64,000 bases of DNA, taken from a bacterium. GTDB taxonomy: Bacteria > Actinomycetota > Acidimicrobiia > Spongiisociales > Spongiisociaceae. The position numbers were made by a program, and so were the translations under genes. How positions within the stretch are numbered: position 1 is the first letter of the stretch; every line of letters starts with the position of its first letter. The notes below the pieces were generated by a model. That model had not been told where the DNA came from. It did not search any database and saw only the letters and a program-made list of their open reading frames with translations. Location: NCBI GenBank assembly GCA_028821575.1, contig JAPPFW010000076.1:1-64000 (forward strand), in the 5' to 3' direction. Below are positions 44,296 to 58,338 of this stretch, in pieces.

Positions 44296-44466
44296 GGCTC
44301 GCCCCGAAACCTAGCCCTGACCTGGGGCTTTGTCAAGGTTTGCGAGCGGTACTTGAAAGGGCGGCCATGGTGGAGTCCGTATTCGGTTGTCAAGGAGCCG
44401 GAAACCCCTGGTAGAGCCACGAAACGAGCGCTTACGGGGGTTGCTGGTGTCACCAGACCGCTCGCA
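44296..44466 (-). promoter_or_regulatory. CRISPR leader with crRNA promoter
   Basis: On the minus strand a perfect TTGACA (44336-44331), a 17-base spacer and TAGGTT (44313-44308) place the start site at about 44300, a few bases before the first repeat. The motif CTTGACAA occurs a second time at 44394-44387, about 57 bases upstream, where no -10 follows; it may be an adaptation signal. The leader separates cas2 from the array. Confidence 0.7.
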
Positions 44467-44763
44467 TCAGATAATCACGGCACCGGATGCGGGCAATCTA
44501 GCCGCGACACCCATGAACTGGAAGCACTCGCGGCCGCGCTCCTCCGGGGCACCAAGGTCTACGATAGCTATGGAATCGGCAGCGTGGTGGATCACCGCGC
44601 CGAGGTCTGTCTTCAGCGAGAGCAGTTCCATGGCGTCCAGGTCGCAGATGAACACGCTGTACTGGAGGCTCCATCCGTAGCCCTTTACCGTCTTGTGGAC
44701 TCGGCGCAACCGTTTGTCATCTCGGATATCGTACGCCACTAGGTATCTCTTGCGTTTAGCCAT
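44467..44763 (-). CDS. cas2: CRISPR adaptation protein Cas2
   Basis: A 98-residue Cas2 with the ferredoxin-like fold start KRYLVAYDIRDDKRLRRVHK and YGWSLQYSVFICDLD. The conserved Asp after the first strand is D12. It forms the Cas1-Cas2 integrase that inserts new spacers next to the leader. It lies two bases downstream of the cas4-cas1 fusion and is the last gene of the operon before the leader. Confidence 0.97.
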   Translation of the reverse strand: MAKRKRYLVAYDIRDDKRLRRVHKTVKGYGWSLQYSVFICDLDAMELLSLKTDLGAVIHHAADSIAIVDLGAPEERGRECFQFMGVAARLPASGAVII

Positions 44764-44765
44764 CT

Positions 44766-46401
44766 CTATCTCGTCATGAACGGTACGTATTCGGGAATCT
44801 CGCCCAGAAGATAGGCACCGAGCATTCGAGCTTGAACCTCCAGCACACGACGGTAGGTGATGCGGTACTTGTACGTCGGATGGATCACCTGATGATCCAT
44901 CCGTCTCTCGTAGGCAGCAAGGAACGAGCGTCGGGCCTGTTGATTCAGGGCCACTCCTTGGGCACGGATGATGAAACCGGATGAGCGGATCTCGCCGTTG
45001 TTGATCACGTTGACTACTACGGAGTCGGCGACGAGGGGGCGGAACTCTTCGGCCAAGTCGAGGGCTAGAGCAGGTCGGCCGAATCGAGGTCGGTGGTAGA
45101 GCCCTAGGTAAGGGTCGAAGCCGACACCCAGCACCGTGGCGGTCAGGTCTTTGACGAGAAGCGAGTATCCGTAGGAGAGGAGGCAGTTTACCGCGTCGCG
45201 TGGGGGCCGCCGGTTACGCCCGTTGACATCGAAGGTGCCAAGTTCGTCATTCTTGAGCATTCCTGAGAAACGTCCGAAATAAAGACGAGCTGCTGTTCCC
45301 TCGATGCCGAGCAGCGACTCAACTGATGTCGCGGAGACTGCCTGATCTGCCAGTCGCTTCAGTTGCGGGAGCACGGGGCCTGTGTTGGTACGGGAGTTCC
45401 TTCGGAGGAACGTACGACAGTTGCGGATCTTGCCTTCGACCAAGCGTCTCGCTACAGGAAGGCCGGCTTGAGCAGCGATTGCAGCTTGGCGCCTGCGAAG
45501 TTCCACGTGCTTGGAGGGGAGTCCTTCGGCGATACCCTGGAACCATCCTCCGTAGGAGAACCAGCAAACCGGTATCTGTCTGCTAAAGGCGGCACGCATC
45601 AGCTGTGAGGACAGTTGGACATTGCCGTACACGGAGATCTGAGACACGTCGATCGCCCGAACCTGCGTGACTGTCTTGTTGTGGTGAGTCACGGTGACCC
45701 GTCCCCCACGCATGCCGACCTTCGCTCCCTGCTCGGTTATATATAGAGGTCTCGCAGCGGAATCGCGCGGCGTGAGTCGCCGAGGTCGTCTTCTGGATCG
45801 GCGGGTGTGGAGGTTGGTCTCATCAGGTAGGCAGATACCAACCAGGGAACATCGCGGGCACTTGGGACTATCGACAAGCGGCGGCGGAGGATCCGGTGCG
45901 GCCGCCACCGACCGGAGCGGTTCGAGCACCCCGAGCGTCCTCGAGACAAGCTCGTTGTCGAATGGCACGGTCACGCGGTGTCGTGTCTCCGCAAAGTAGA
46001 TCTGACCCTCTGTGCACTCGTATCCGTTGTCCCTCAGCAGCAGGCCGATCGCGCAGAGCTGGATCAGTTCCGGGGACCAGGCCGGTCCGTGGGAAGGTGG
46101 CCGACCCCGCTTCACCTCGATCGGAGTAACACTGCCATCAGCAGTTCCTTCGACGATGTCCGCCTTGGCGGTCAAGCCCAGCCGCTCCGAGCCGAGCGCC
46201 ACCGAACGAGCGATACGTACCGGCTCGTCCTCCGACGAGTCGCCTATAAGTCCTCCACCTAGGTCAACCCGTCGATGGACAAACCGTCCTTCAACGGTAT
46301 CGGGGTTGTCCTCGAAGCGGGCCTGCACCCATTCCAAATAAAAGAGACGTGGACAGTACTCGAATTCGTTGACCATTCGAACTGGTACGAGCTTCGGTAC
46401 C

Positions 46402-46409
<8 letters not shown>
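44766..46409 (-). CDS. cas4-cas1: Cas4-Cas1 fusion protein
   Basis: A 547-residue fusion typical of type I-G. The Cas4 part (about 1-205) has iron-sulfur cysteines C19 (FEYCPR) and C184, C187, C193 (CPRCSLVGIC), and RecB-type nuclease residues D84, E98 and K100 (PIEVKRG). The Cas1 part starts at PLYITEQGAKVGMRGG (about 221); its catalytic acidic/His residues lie in LGIEGTAARLYF and GLYHRPRFGRPALALD. Cas4 trims prespacers and selects the PAM; Cas1 integrates. Its start overlaps csb3 by eight bases. Confidence 0.97.
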
Positions 46410-51729
<5,320 letters not shown>

Positions 51730-51731
51730 GT

Positions 51732-52955
51732 TCAGTCCGATGGCTGTTGAGTGGTCGAGAGCGCTCGGCTGCGCTTGATGAGTTCCACGAGCTTCGGCGC
51801 GGGGACCATGACCATTTCGTCCGTCTGCCAGCCGATTCCTTCATCGGAGGCGTGGGAGGAGGCGCGGTCGAGAATGTTCCTGGCCGCGTGCCGGTCAATT
51901 GTGACCACTTCCGCAGGAGATCCGTCCCGACCGACCAACTCGACACGTGGAGGGTGCTCCGGGATCAACAAGCAGCGGGAGCGGAGGTCATAGTCCATCT
52001 CGTGCTGGTATGCGATCGAGGCAACACCCAGAGCCGCTACGGCGGTCCGGGCCGCGATCTCGGCGGCTCGACTGTGCCCAGAAAACCTCAGGCGCCGAAG
52101 GGCGGCTAGTGAAAGGACGGTGGTCTGTACGGCCTGGGAGATGGTTACCCCTCCGGCATCGGTGTCGATGGAAGGCGCGATATTCCCGTGGTTGATTTCC
52201 GCCGGCCTGCCGTCGCCCTTGATCTCTGGCTTACCCTTCTTCCGGGCGGCTTCGGAGTGCTCGAGAGTCCACACCTGGTCAGGGTCTTTGTGTATGAAGA
52301 TCTGCCGGGCTACCGCCTCCCGCTCGATCTGGAGTGGGTCGAGACGGCTACCGACCTTCTTGCCGATCTGGGCATCGAGACCGACGATTTCCGATACGTA
52401 CGCTCGTTGGAACTTGGAACCCAGTCCGCCCTTGGGACCTGTCGAGTCCCACATCCCGAATACGAGCGCGGTCGGCGAGTATTGGAAGAGTGCTGTCGCG
52501 TTCCGTGGTTGTGCATCCGTGATGGCACGTCCGGCATCAGACAGACGGAAAAGTGTTCCTCCGAGCAGGCTATCTCGGAAGATGGCGTCCGCCAGTCGAT
52601 GTGGTGCTTCCAGGACGGTCAACCGACCGATGTCACCGATCTCCCTTTCTTGCCCGAAGTCGACCAAAGGCACCGGGAACTTCAGTTCCCCCGACTCCCA
52701 ACCTTCGAGCAACGCCAGTTCGGCGCGGTTGGCCTGGGACGCAACCGAGTCGAGCAGAACGCTGGTGGACACTTTGCCGTCGTGATGCCGCTCCTCCACG
52801 GCGTACCTGTGTTCGGCGTTCTGTGCAACAGCGTAGGTCGGAGGGAACACCTTGTCGCCCTGGCCCCCGGCTGGCTGGAGCGTGGTCCGAGACCTGAGGG
52901 CAACCGCATCACCGGCGACGGCGTCCCGGAGCCGTTCGAACGTGAGTTCTGCCAT
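51732..52955 (-). CDS. csb1: Type I-G Csb1 (Cas7-like backbone subunit)
   Basis: A 407-residue GSU0053-family Cas7, beginning LTFERLRDAVAGDAVALRSR with the QPAGGQGDKVFPPTYA segment and VLLDSVASQANRAE, both typical. Multiple copies coat the crRNA spacer. First gene of the six-gene operon csb1-csb2-cas3-csb3-cas4/1-cas2, in which all junctions overlap or are two bases apart. GAGGAAGAGAC precedes the ATG. A TGTCACAC-type promoter lies 39 bases upstream. Confidence 0.96.
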   Translation of the reverse strand: MAELTFERLRDAVAGDAVALRSRTTLQPAGGQGDKVFPPTYAVAQNAEHRYAVEERHHDGKVSTSVLLDSVASQANRAELALLEGWESGELKFPVPLVDFGQEREIGDIGRLTVLEAPHRLADAIFRDSLLGGTLFRLSDAGRAITDAQPRNATALFQYSPTALVFGMWDSTGPKGGLGSKFQRAYVSEIVGLDAQIGKKVGSRLDPLQIEREAVARQIFIHKDPDQVWTLEHSEAARKKGKPEIKGDGRPAEINHGNIAPSIDTDAGGVTISQAVQTTVLSLAALRRLRFSGHSRAAEIAARTAVAALGVASIAYQHEMDYDLRSRCLLIPEHPPRVELVGRDGSPAEVVTIDRHAARNILDRASSHASDEGIGWQTDEMVMVPAPKLVELIKRSRALSTTQQPSD

Positions 52956-52993
52956 GTCTCTTCCTCCACTTCATATCGCGCCTTGGTCTCCCA

Positions 52994-53016
52994 AGTATAG
53001 GGCGGAAGTGTGACAA
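52994..53016 (-). promoter_or_regulatory. RecA-NDp/PafBC-like promoter of the cas operon
   Basis: On the minus strand TTGTCACAC, eight bases, TATACT: the best fit in the window to the mycobacterial TTGTCRGTG-N8-TANNNT DNA-damage promoter. The predicted start is about 32 bases before the csb1 ATG. No classical -35 is present at the usual place (CAGGAT), which suits an activator-dependent promoter. Confidence 0.55.
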
Positions 53017-53275
53017 ATCCTGGTCTTTTCTGAAGAGAACGCGAAGATTCTCCCCTAGATCGCGAATAGTTCGTAAATTCACTCCTGTCGCCCTGGCAGG
53101 CTCGGGATCAGGCAGTATGACGGCATCTGGACATCGCAACATTCGAGGAAGATCGTGGGCCGCATCCCTACGGTCTTTCCGGAGAACACGCGTGGGGTGC
53201 GCAGCTAAAGCGGATCGCGTTCGGGACAGTACGAGTCAGTGGCCGGTTCGTGAGTTATCAGAGGGATCGAGCTCC

Positions 53276-53304
53276 TTGGCATCGAAGCTGGCCGGTAGTA
53301 CGAT
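53276..53304 (+). promoter_or_regulatory. Promoter of small membrane protein gene
   Basis: TTGGCA at 53276-53281, 17-base spacer, TACGAT at 53299-53304. It points away from the cas operon. The rest of the 52956-53370 gap holds the csb1 promoter and no supportable gene. Confidence 0.6.
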
Positions 53305-53370
53305 GACCAACGACGGCATCAGCATTGGCTATACACTTTTAACGGTGGAGGAGAAGGAAGGAAAACACTC

Positions 53371-53541
53371 ATGGATGCGGTAGCGATTACCGCTGTCGGC
53401 TGGATAGTGGTCATCGCGCTCAACCTGTTCACCGTGGTGATGAGCCGACGCGACAAGGTTGGCGAGCGTCTCGGTCAGCTGGAGCAGCGAGTTGCCCGGA
53501 TCGAGGGTCGGCTAGGCATTGGTGCCGGTGACGTGACCTGA
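53371..53541 (+). CDS. Small single-pass membrane protein with coiled coil, 56 aa
   Basis: The protein starts MDAVAITAVGWIVVIALN with one membrane helix over about residues 5-24, then SRRDKVGERLG and a heptad-like QLEQRVARIEGRLG. GGAGGAGAAGGAAGG lies just before the ATG, one of the strongest ribosome-binding sites in the window, and a good promoter precedes it. It is divergent from the cas operon. I recognise no family. The shape recalls small membrane anchors or phage spanin- and holin-like proteins, but that is speculative. Confidence 0.75.
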   Translation: MDAVAITAVGWIVVIALNLFTVVMSRRDKVGERLGQLEQRVARIEGRLGIGAGDVT

Positions 53542-53792
53542 CTCCGCCGTCGCCACGGCTCTCGGCTGGAGCGTGCGTTCCGCCAGAAACGAGTACCGCA
53601 CCGGATGCTACCGGAACAATCCGTCGAGGCCCGGACCGGGATAGGCACTCCAGAACCTGGTATCGAGGGCTTTCCACGCGGCAGCACCCGGATGCCCCCG
53701 AGTACCTGCCGGGTCTCAAGTGGTCACGCGCAACCAAGGGAGTCTGGTCACCATGGAGTGGTCCTGCCAGATGTGGCAACATTGGGCGGTAG

Positions 53793-54395
53793 ATGGAAAC
53801 GATGCCTGGCTCGGAGGGAATACCACCGGAGGGTTCTGACGCGGGTGAGGAGTTCACGTCGCTGGCCGGCCGGTTACTGGTGGCGATGCCCGGGATGCTC
53901 GACCCGAACTTCTCGAGGACCGTGGTGTTGATGGTCGAGCACAGCCAGGAGGGGGCGGTGGGGTTGGTGCTGAACCGACCTACCCAGGCCGATCTGCTGG
54001 ATCATCTCCCCGGCTGGTGGTCGGCGGCGGTCAATCCTAGGGTGGTGTTCGTCGGGGGGCCGGTGGGGGAAGGAGGGGGGATCGGTCTGGCTCGTGGTGC
54101 CGGTTCGGCGCCGTTGGAGGGTTGGCCGGAGGTGCTGGGCGTCCGGGCCGTCGATCTCGAGTCCGTACCGGAGCCCGACTCGGGACTCGAAGCGCGGGTG
54201 TTCACCGGATACAGCGGGTGGGGTCCGGGGCAGCTGGAGTCGGAGTTGTCGTCCAACGGCTGGTTCGTGGTCGACGCCCTACCCGACGACGTGTTCACGC
54301 CGGCTCCCGAACAGCTGTGGGAGGAGGTCCTCCGCAGAGCCGGCGGCCGCTATGCCTGGTTCTCCACCTATCCGGCCGATCCGAGAATGAACTAG
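53793..54395 (+). CDS. YqgE/AlgH family protein
   Basis: A 200-residue protein of the DUF179 (YqgE/AlgH) family. LAGRLLVAMPGMLDPNFSRT, EGAVGLVLNRPT and FVGGPVGEGG are the family blocks, with the C-terminal GYSGWGPGQLESEL. Role unknown; in Pseudomonas AlgH affects alginate and virulence regulation. Starts at ATG 53793, which adds about 20 nonconserved residues. Confidence 0.93.
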   Translation: METMPGSEGIPPEGSDAGEEFTSLAGRLLVAMPGMLDPNFSRTVVLMVEHSQEGAVGLVLNRPTQADLLDHLPGWWSAAVNPRVVFVGGPVGEGGGIGLARGAGSAPLEGWPEVLGVRAVDLESVPEPDSGLEARVFTGYSGWGPGQLESELSSNGWFVVDALPDDVFTPAPEQLWEEVLRRAGGRYAWFSTYPADPRMN

Positions 54396-54529
54396 GGATT
54401 CACCTACCTTTGGAAGGACGGTGGTTTCGGGGATCCGCCATGCGGCATGGGTGGTCGGTCGCCCTTGTTCTCGTTGTCACCACCAGGTGCATTTCAGTGA
54501 GCTGATAGACGGTTTTCGATATTTGGGGG

Positions 54530-54558
54530 TTGTATCTGTCACAGGGGCATGATACAAC
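54530..54558 (+). promoter_or_regulatory. RecA-NDp/PafBC-like promoter of DUF222/HNH gene, leaderless
   Basis: CTGTCACAG (54536-54544), eight bases, TACAAC (54553-54558). TTGTAT at 54530 gives a -35 with 17-base spacing. The arms TTGTATC (54530-54536) and GATACAA (54551-54557) are a perfect 7-bp inverted repeat. The ATG at 54566 is seven bases after the -10, so the transcript is probably leaderless. Confidence 0.55.
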
Positions 54559-54565
54559 TAGGATC

Positions 54566-55850
54566 ATGAGAAACGAACAGATGTTCGTACCCATCGATCG
54601 CGCTGCTACCGAGACGCTCGAAGATTCCCTGGATCGCGAGGGCACGGGTGTTGGTGTGGATGACCGGATAGCGGTTCTCCTGGGCCAGTTGGAACGCGTC
54701 GAGATAGGGCCGATGCCCCGCCACCGAGCGGACCGGACACTCGACCTGCTGGGCCGGATACAAACCCGGGTGGCCTCGATGATGTGCGACGTGACCCGAA
54801 CGGTGTCGGAAGCGGACTCCGGCTCCGACCCGGTCGAGGTCCTGCGCACGAAGGCGCGCCTTCCGCGGCGGGAGTCCAAGCGGATGGCGACGGTAGCCCG
54901 CCGGCTGTCGGACATGCCGAAGGTGAGGGAGAAGTTCGCCGAGGGCGACATCACCCTGGACCAGGCTTCTGCTCTGGCCGATGCGGCGGAGAAGGTGGGA
55001 CCGGATGTGGTGGAGGCCGATGCTTCCCTGCTGGAGTCCGCCGACCGGCTGTTGCCGGACAAATTCGGGCGGCATGCGAGAAGGTGGGCAGAGCGCAAGC
55101 TGATCGAAGCGGGCCTGAGCCCCCTGGAACGGCAGCGTCGGGCCCGGGAAGCCAAGCTGTGGGTGGAGAAGGACACCGGACTCGGCGTACTCATGGCCAA
55201 GCTCGCGCGGCCCCCAGTTCGAACACCTGCGACAGGCTGTCGACGGCCATTTCCTGGAACTGCTGCGCCGCGACGGGGCCGACGGGCGGGATCCCGACCA
55301 GGTTCGCAACCCCAGGCAGCGTCTGGCCGACGCGGTCTACGAATTGCTCACGAACCGGGATTCGCAGACCGGGAAGTTCATCGACGGGTTGTCGGGTGTG
55401 AAGGCCAAGGCGTCGACCCAGGTGATCCTGGTAGCGCCGATGGGTGTGGTGGACGGCACCGACCGGACCGCTCATGTCGAGATGATCGGGATCGGTCCGG
55501 TTCCCCGCGAGATCCTCGGAACCTTGACCCCCGATACCGAACTGGCCGGGATGGTCTTCGACCGGGCGGGCCGTCCCTTGTGGCTGGGCCGCAGGCAACG
55601 GCTCGCCAACGCCGCCCAGCGGCTGGCGGTGGCTGTCCGAGACGGTGGCTGCTTCGAGTGCGGCGCCCCGATGCACAGATGCGAGCTCCATCACATCCGG
55701 GAATGGCACCGCGACGGCGGCCGGACCGATGTAGACAACCTGGTCGCCGTCTGCCGCAAGCATCACGGCTGGCTCGAAACCGAGAACCTCGTGGTCCGGC
55801 GGACCGCTGGCGGATATGAGGCTCGGCCACGGGATGGACCGCCCGCTTGA
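54566..55850 (+). pseudogene. DUF222/HNH endonuclease, frameshifted
   Basis: The first frame (54566 to about 55205) carries the DUF222 helical domain: DRIAVLLGQLERVE, EVLRTKARLPRRESKRM, EGDITLDQASALADAAE. The second frame resumes in GPQFEHLRQAVDGHFLELL and runs to 55850, ending in the HNH domain with CFECGAPMHRCELHHIREWH and VAVCRKHHGWLE. The break is near a run of Cs at about 55205-55213, so a single-base indel is likely; it may be a sequencing error. In actinobacteria such genes are multi-copy and mobile (REP13E12-like). Confidence 0.85.
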
Positions 55851-56200
55851 CCGGAGCGGGCCCCACAACCTCTCGCTCGATGCTTCGAGATGTTGATGTC
55901 CGCCCGGCTGTGTCCGTCGAGATTCCGGCCTGGGCGTCGGGCGTAGCTGAACGGGTCCGCGACGGCGGGTAGCCACGGCAGGGGCATAGGGTAGGCCGGC
56001 GGGATCTGCCTGCCGCGGCCGGGATCGTGTTCGAGCCGCTTCCCGACCTGATCGCGATCGATCATTTGTCGGTCCCTCGCCGAGTTCGCCTCCGAGAAAA
56101 CTCCGGGATGGTGGGAACCGGGTCGGGCCTTCCGAACGTCTATGCGATAAGAGCGGTTAGTGACCGCTCCGGCAATGAGACGTTCGAGGGGAGGTACACG
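55851..56200. other. Intergenic region upstream of VWA lipoprotein
   Basis: About 350 bases without a supported gene. The right end carries an ECF-type promoter and the ribosome-binding site of the VWA gene. A Cys-free, low-complexity stretch around 55980-56040 shows nothing recognisable. Confidence 0.5.
56114..56142 (+). promoter_or_regulatory. ECF sigma-type promoter of VWA lipoprotein gene
   Basis: GGAACC at 56114-56119, a 17-base spacer and CGTCTA at 56137-56142. This matches the general ECF pattern GGAAC-N16/17-CGTC. It lies 59 bases before the ATG and suggests envelope-stress control. Confidence 0.55.
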
Positions 56201-58063
56201 ATGAATGGGGCTAGGACAGGGGGATTGAGAATCAGCCAACGGGTGGTGTCCGCATGGGCGGGGAGGCGAGTTCTCATCCACATCGCCCTGGGATGGCTGC
56301 TGGTGCTGGCACTTGCGGCCTGCGGGGAGGACGACGAGGTGGCGTTGACCACCGCCGCGCCCGTCACCGCTGCGCCCGCCACGACCTCGGCGGCGTATGC
56401 GCCGGCTACGACTGCGGCGATCGTCGAGACCGGCTCTTACGCGGCCACAACGACCGTGGCTGCAACGATGGCTCCGGCGACCACCGCTGCCGCTGCGACG
56501 TACGCTATGGAAGAAGAGGCGATGGTGGCCATGGAGGAAGCGGATGCCATGGCTGATTCGTCCGAGGACGCCGTGGCCTTCAGGGCTTCGCCTACCACCA
56601 CGGTCTACAGGGCGCCCGAGCCTGCTCCGTCCGCCACGAACTTCAGGGACTACCAGCAGTCGCGCTTCGTGTCGACCTCGAGGGACAGGACGTCGACCTT
56701 CAGCCTGGACACCGACCGGACCTCCTTCCAGCTGGCCCTCAACTGGGCCCGCTCCGGATACGAGGTGAACCCGGACTCGGTGAGGGCCGAGGAGTGGATC
56801 AACGCCTTCAACTACGGCTACGAACACCCCAAGCATCTGGACAGCTTCGCCATCGTCACGGATCTGGTCAGGCATCCGCTGGACGACCGCAAGCACCTGG
56901 CCCGAATCGGCTTCCAGGCGCCGGAGTTCCGCGACGACCGGCCCTTGAACGTGACATTGGTGCTCGACGCGTCGGGTTCCATGCGGGAAGGCAACCGGGT
57001 TGCGATCGCCCGCGAGGCCGCAGAGAGCATCCGGAGGGGCCTGCGGACCCGGGACCGTATCGCGGTGGTCCACTTCACCGAGGATGTCATCGACCGGTTC
57101 ACAGTCGAGCACAGGTCCCCGGATGACCGGGCGGTCAGGAACTCCATCAGCCGGCTCGCTCCCCACTCCAGCACCAACGTGCAGGCCGGATTGGACGAGG
57201 GTGTCTGGCTGGCCGACCAGGCCAGGAGGCAACGACCGGACGCCCACAACTACATCATCCTGATGTCCGACGGGGTGGCGAACGTGGATGCCACCGACCC
57301 GTTCGCCATACTCGAGTCGGCCTACGATCCCGACACCGGCAACCCGCTCCGCCTCATAACGATCGGCGTGGGGATCGCCAACTACAACGACTACCTGCTC
57401 GAGCAGCTCGCCCAGTACGGCAACGGCTGGTACCGGTACCTGAGCGACACCGGCCAGGCGCGCTCGACCTTCAGCCGTGACAGCTGGCTGGCCCTCTCGG
57501 TGCCGTTCGCCGACCAGACCCGGGCCCAGGTGACCTGGAACGACCAGGTGGTGGAGTCGTGGAGGATGATCGGCTACGAGAACCGGGTCACCTCCGACGA
57601 GTCCTTCCTCGAGGACCGAAAGGAGTTCGCCGAGATTCCGGTCGGGGCGGCCACCACGGTGTTCTACGAACTCCAACTGAGCGACCGGGTCCGGCGGAGT
57701 CCGGCCCGGACGGTCGAGTTGGCGGACGTGGATCTCAGGTGGGTGACCCCGGTGAGCGGTCTGTCCAACCGGCAGTCCACCATGATGAGGCTGCGGCCGG
57801 ACATGGAGTTCCACGCCGCCGATCCTCTCCTGCAGTTCGGCGCGGTGGTCGCCCTGGCGTCGGATCGCTACGCCAGTCTCCCCTACGTGGAGGCGGACGC
57901 GGGGTCGGTTGGAAGCGACCTCTGGTCGTTGACGGATCGGCTCCGTCCGTTGGGTAGGCAACTCGGCGGACTGGACTCCTTCGACGACTTCACCTTCCTG
58001 CTGGACCACATCACGGCCTACGTTCCGGCCACCAGCCCGGACAGCAGCGGTTACAGCCGGTAG
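56201..58063 (+). CDS. VWA-domain lipoprotein, YfbK-like
   Basis: A 620-residue envelope protein. The signal peptide ends LALAAC with the lipidated cysteine at residue 41. An Ala/Thr-rich linker follows to about residue 120. A YfbK N-terminal domain (SRFVSTSRDRTSTFSLD, VRAEEWINAFNYGYE) precedes a von Willebrand A domain with MIDAS DASGSM at 256-261 and IILMSDGVAN, then the DUF3520-type C-terminus. The family binds ligands through Mg2+ at the MIDAS; function unknown. GGGGAGG precedes ATG 56201, and an ECF-type promoter is upstream. Confidence 0.93.
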   Translation: MNGARTGGLRISQRVVSAWAGRRVLIHIALGWLLVLALAACGEDDEVALTTAAPVTAAPATTSAAYAPATTAAIVETGSYAATTTVAATMAPATTAAAATYAMEEEAMVAMEEADAMADSSEDAVAFRASPTTTVYRAPEPAPSATNFRDYQQSRFVSTSRDRTSTFSLDTDRTSFQLALNWARSGYEVNPDSVRAEEWINAFNYGYEHPKHLDSFAIVTDLVRHPLDDRKHLARIGFQAPEFRDDRPLNVTLVLDASGSMREGNRVAIAREAAESIRRGLRTRDRIAVVHFTEDVIDRFTVEHRSPDDRAVRNSISRLAPHSSTNVQAGLDEGVWLADQARRQRPDAHNYIILMSDGVANVDATDPFAILESAYDPDTGNPLRLITIGVGIANYNDYLLEQLAQYGNGWYRYLSDTGQARSTFSRDSWLALSVPFADQTRAQVTWNDQVVESWRMIGYENRVTSDESFLEDRKEFAEIPVGAATTVFYELQLSDRVRRSPARTVELADVDLRWVTPVSGLSNRQSTMMRLRPDMEFHAADPLLQFGAVVALASDRYASLPYVEADAGSVGSDLWSLTDRLRPLGRQLGGLDSFDDFTFLLDHITAYVPATSPDSSGYSR

Positions 58064-58124
58064 CCGGGGGTGGGTTGACGCCTCGGAGTGGGGAGTTCCC
58101 GCCGGCAAGGCGTCTGCGGATGAT

Positions 58125-58160
58125 GCTCGGGTCCGTCGAGTGACGGGCCCGAGCTTCTTT
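58125..58160 (+). terminator. Intrinsic terminator after VWA lipoprotein gene
   Basis: A 13-bp stem, GCTCGGGTCCGTC with GACGGGCCCGAGC (one G-T pair), a GAGT loop, then TTCTTT. It lies 61 bases after the stop codon and is the clearest terminator in the window. Confidence 0.85.
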
Positions 58161-58338
58161 GGTGGTTGGTGGTCCGGCCTGCATCTGTAGAGGGTCCGCT
58201 GCCCACTGCCACTGCCGGCCGGCTCGTGGTCCGTGTCCGGCGTGGATCCTGTTTGGCTTCGTCGACGGGGTCCTGTGCGGTTGCGCCGGCATCCTCCGGT
58301 GAGATTCCGGGTAGCGGCGGACCACTAGTGTTACGCCC

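Noticed and set aside
53063-53073. CGAATAGTTCG as a LexA box upstream of csb1
   Set aside because: It is palindromic but the arms are separated by three bases; the actinobacterial LexA box needs CGAAC-N4-GTTCG.
53117-53383. An 88-residue plus-strand frame overlapping the small membrane gene
   Set aside because: It runs through the well-formed promoter and ribosome-binding site of the 56-residue gene and has random composition.
55763-58108. A 781-residue antisense frame opposite the VWA gene
   Set aside because: It is the GC-rich mirror of a well-supported lipoprotein gene and shows no domain. Similar long antisense frames opposite the M3 peptidase (72-1259), copA (3840-4952) and gcvPA (23210-24604) were rejected for the same reason.
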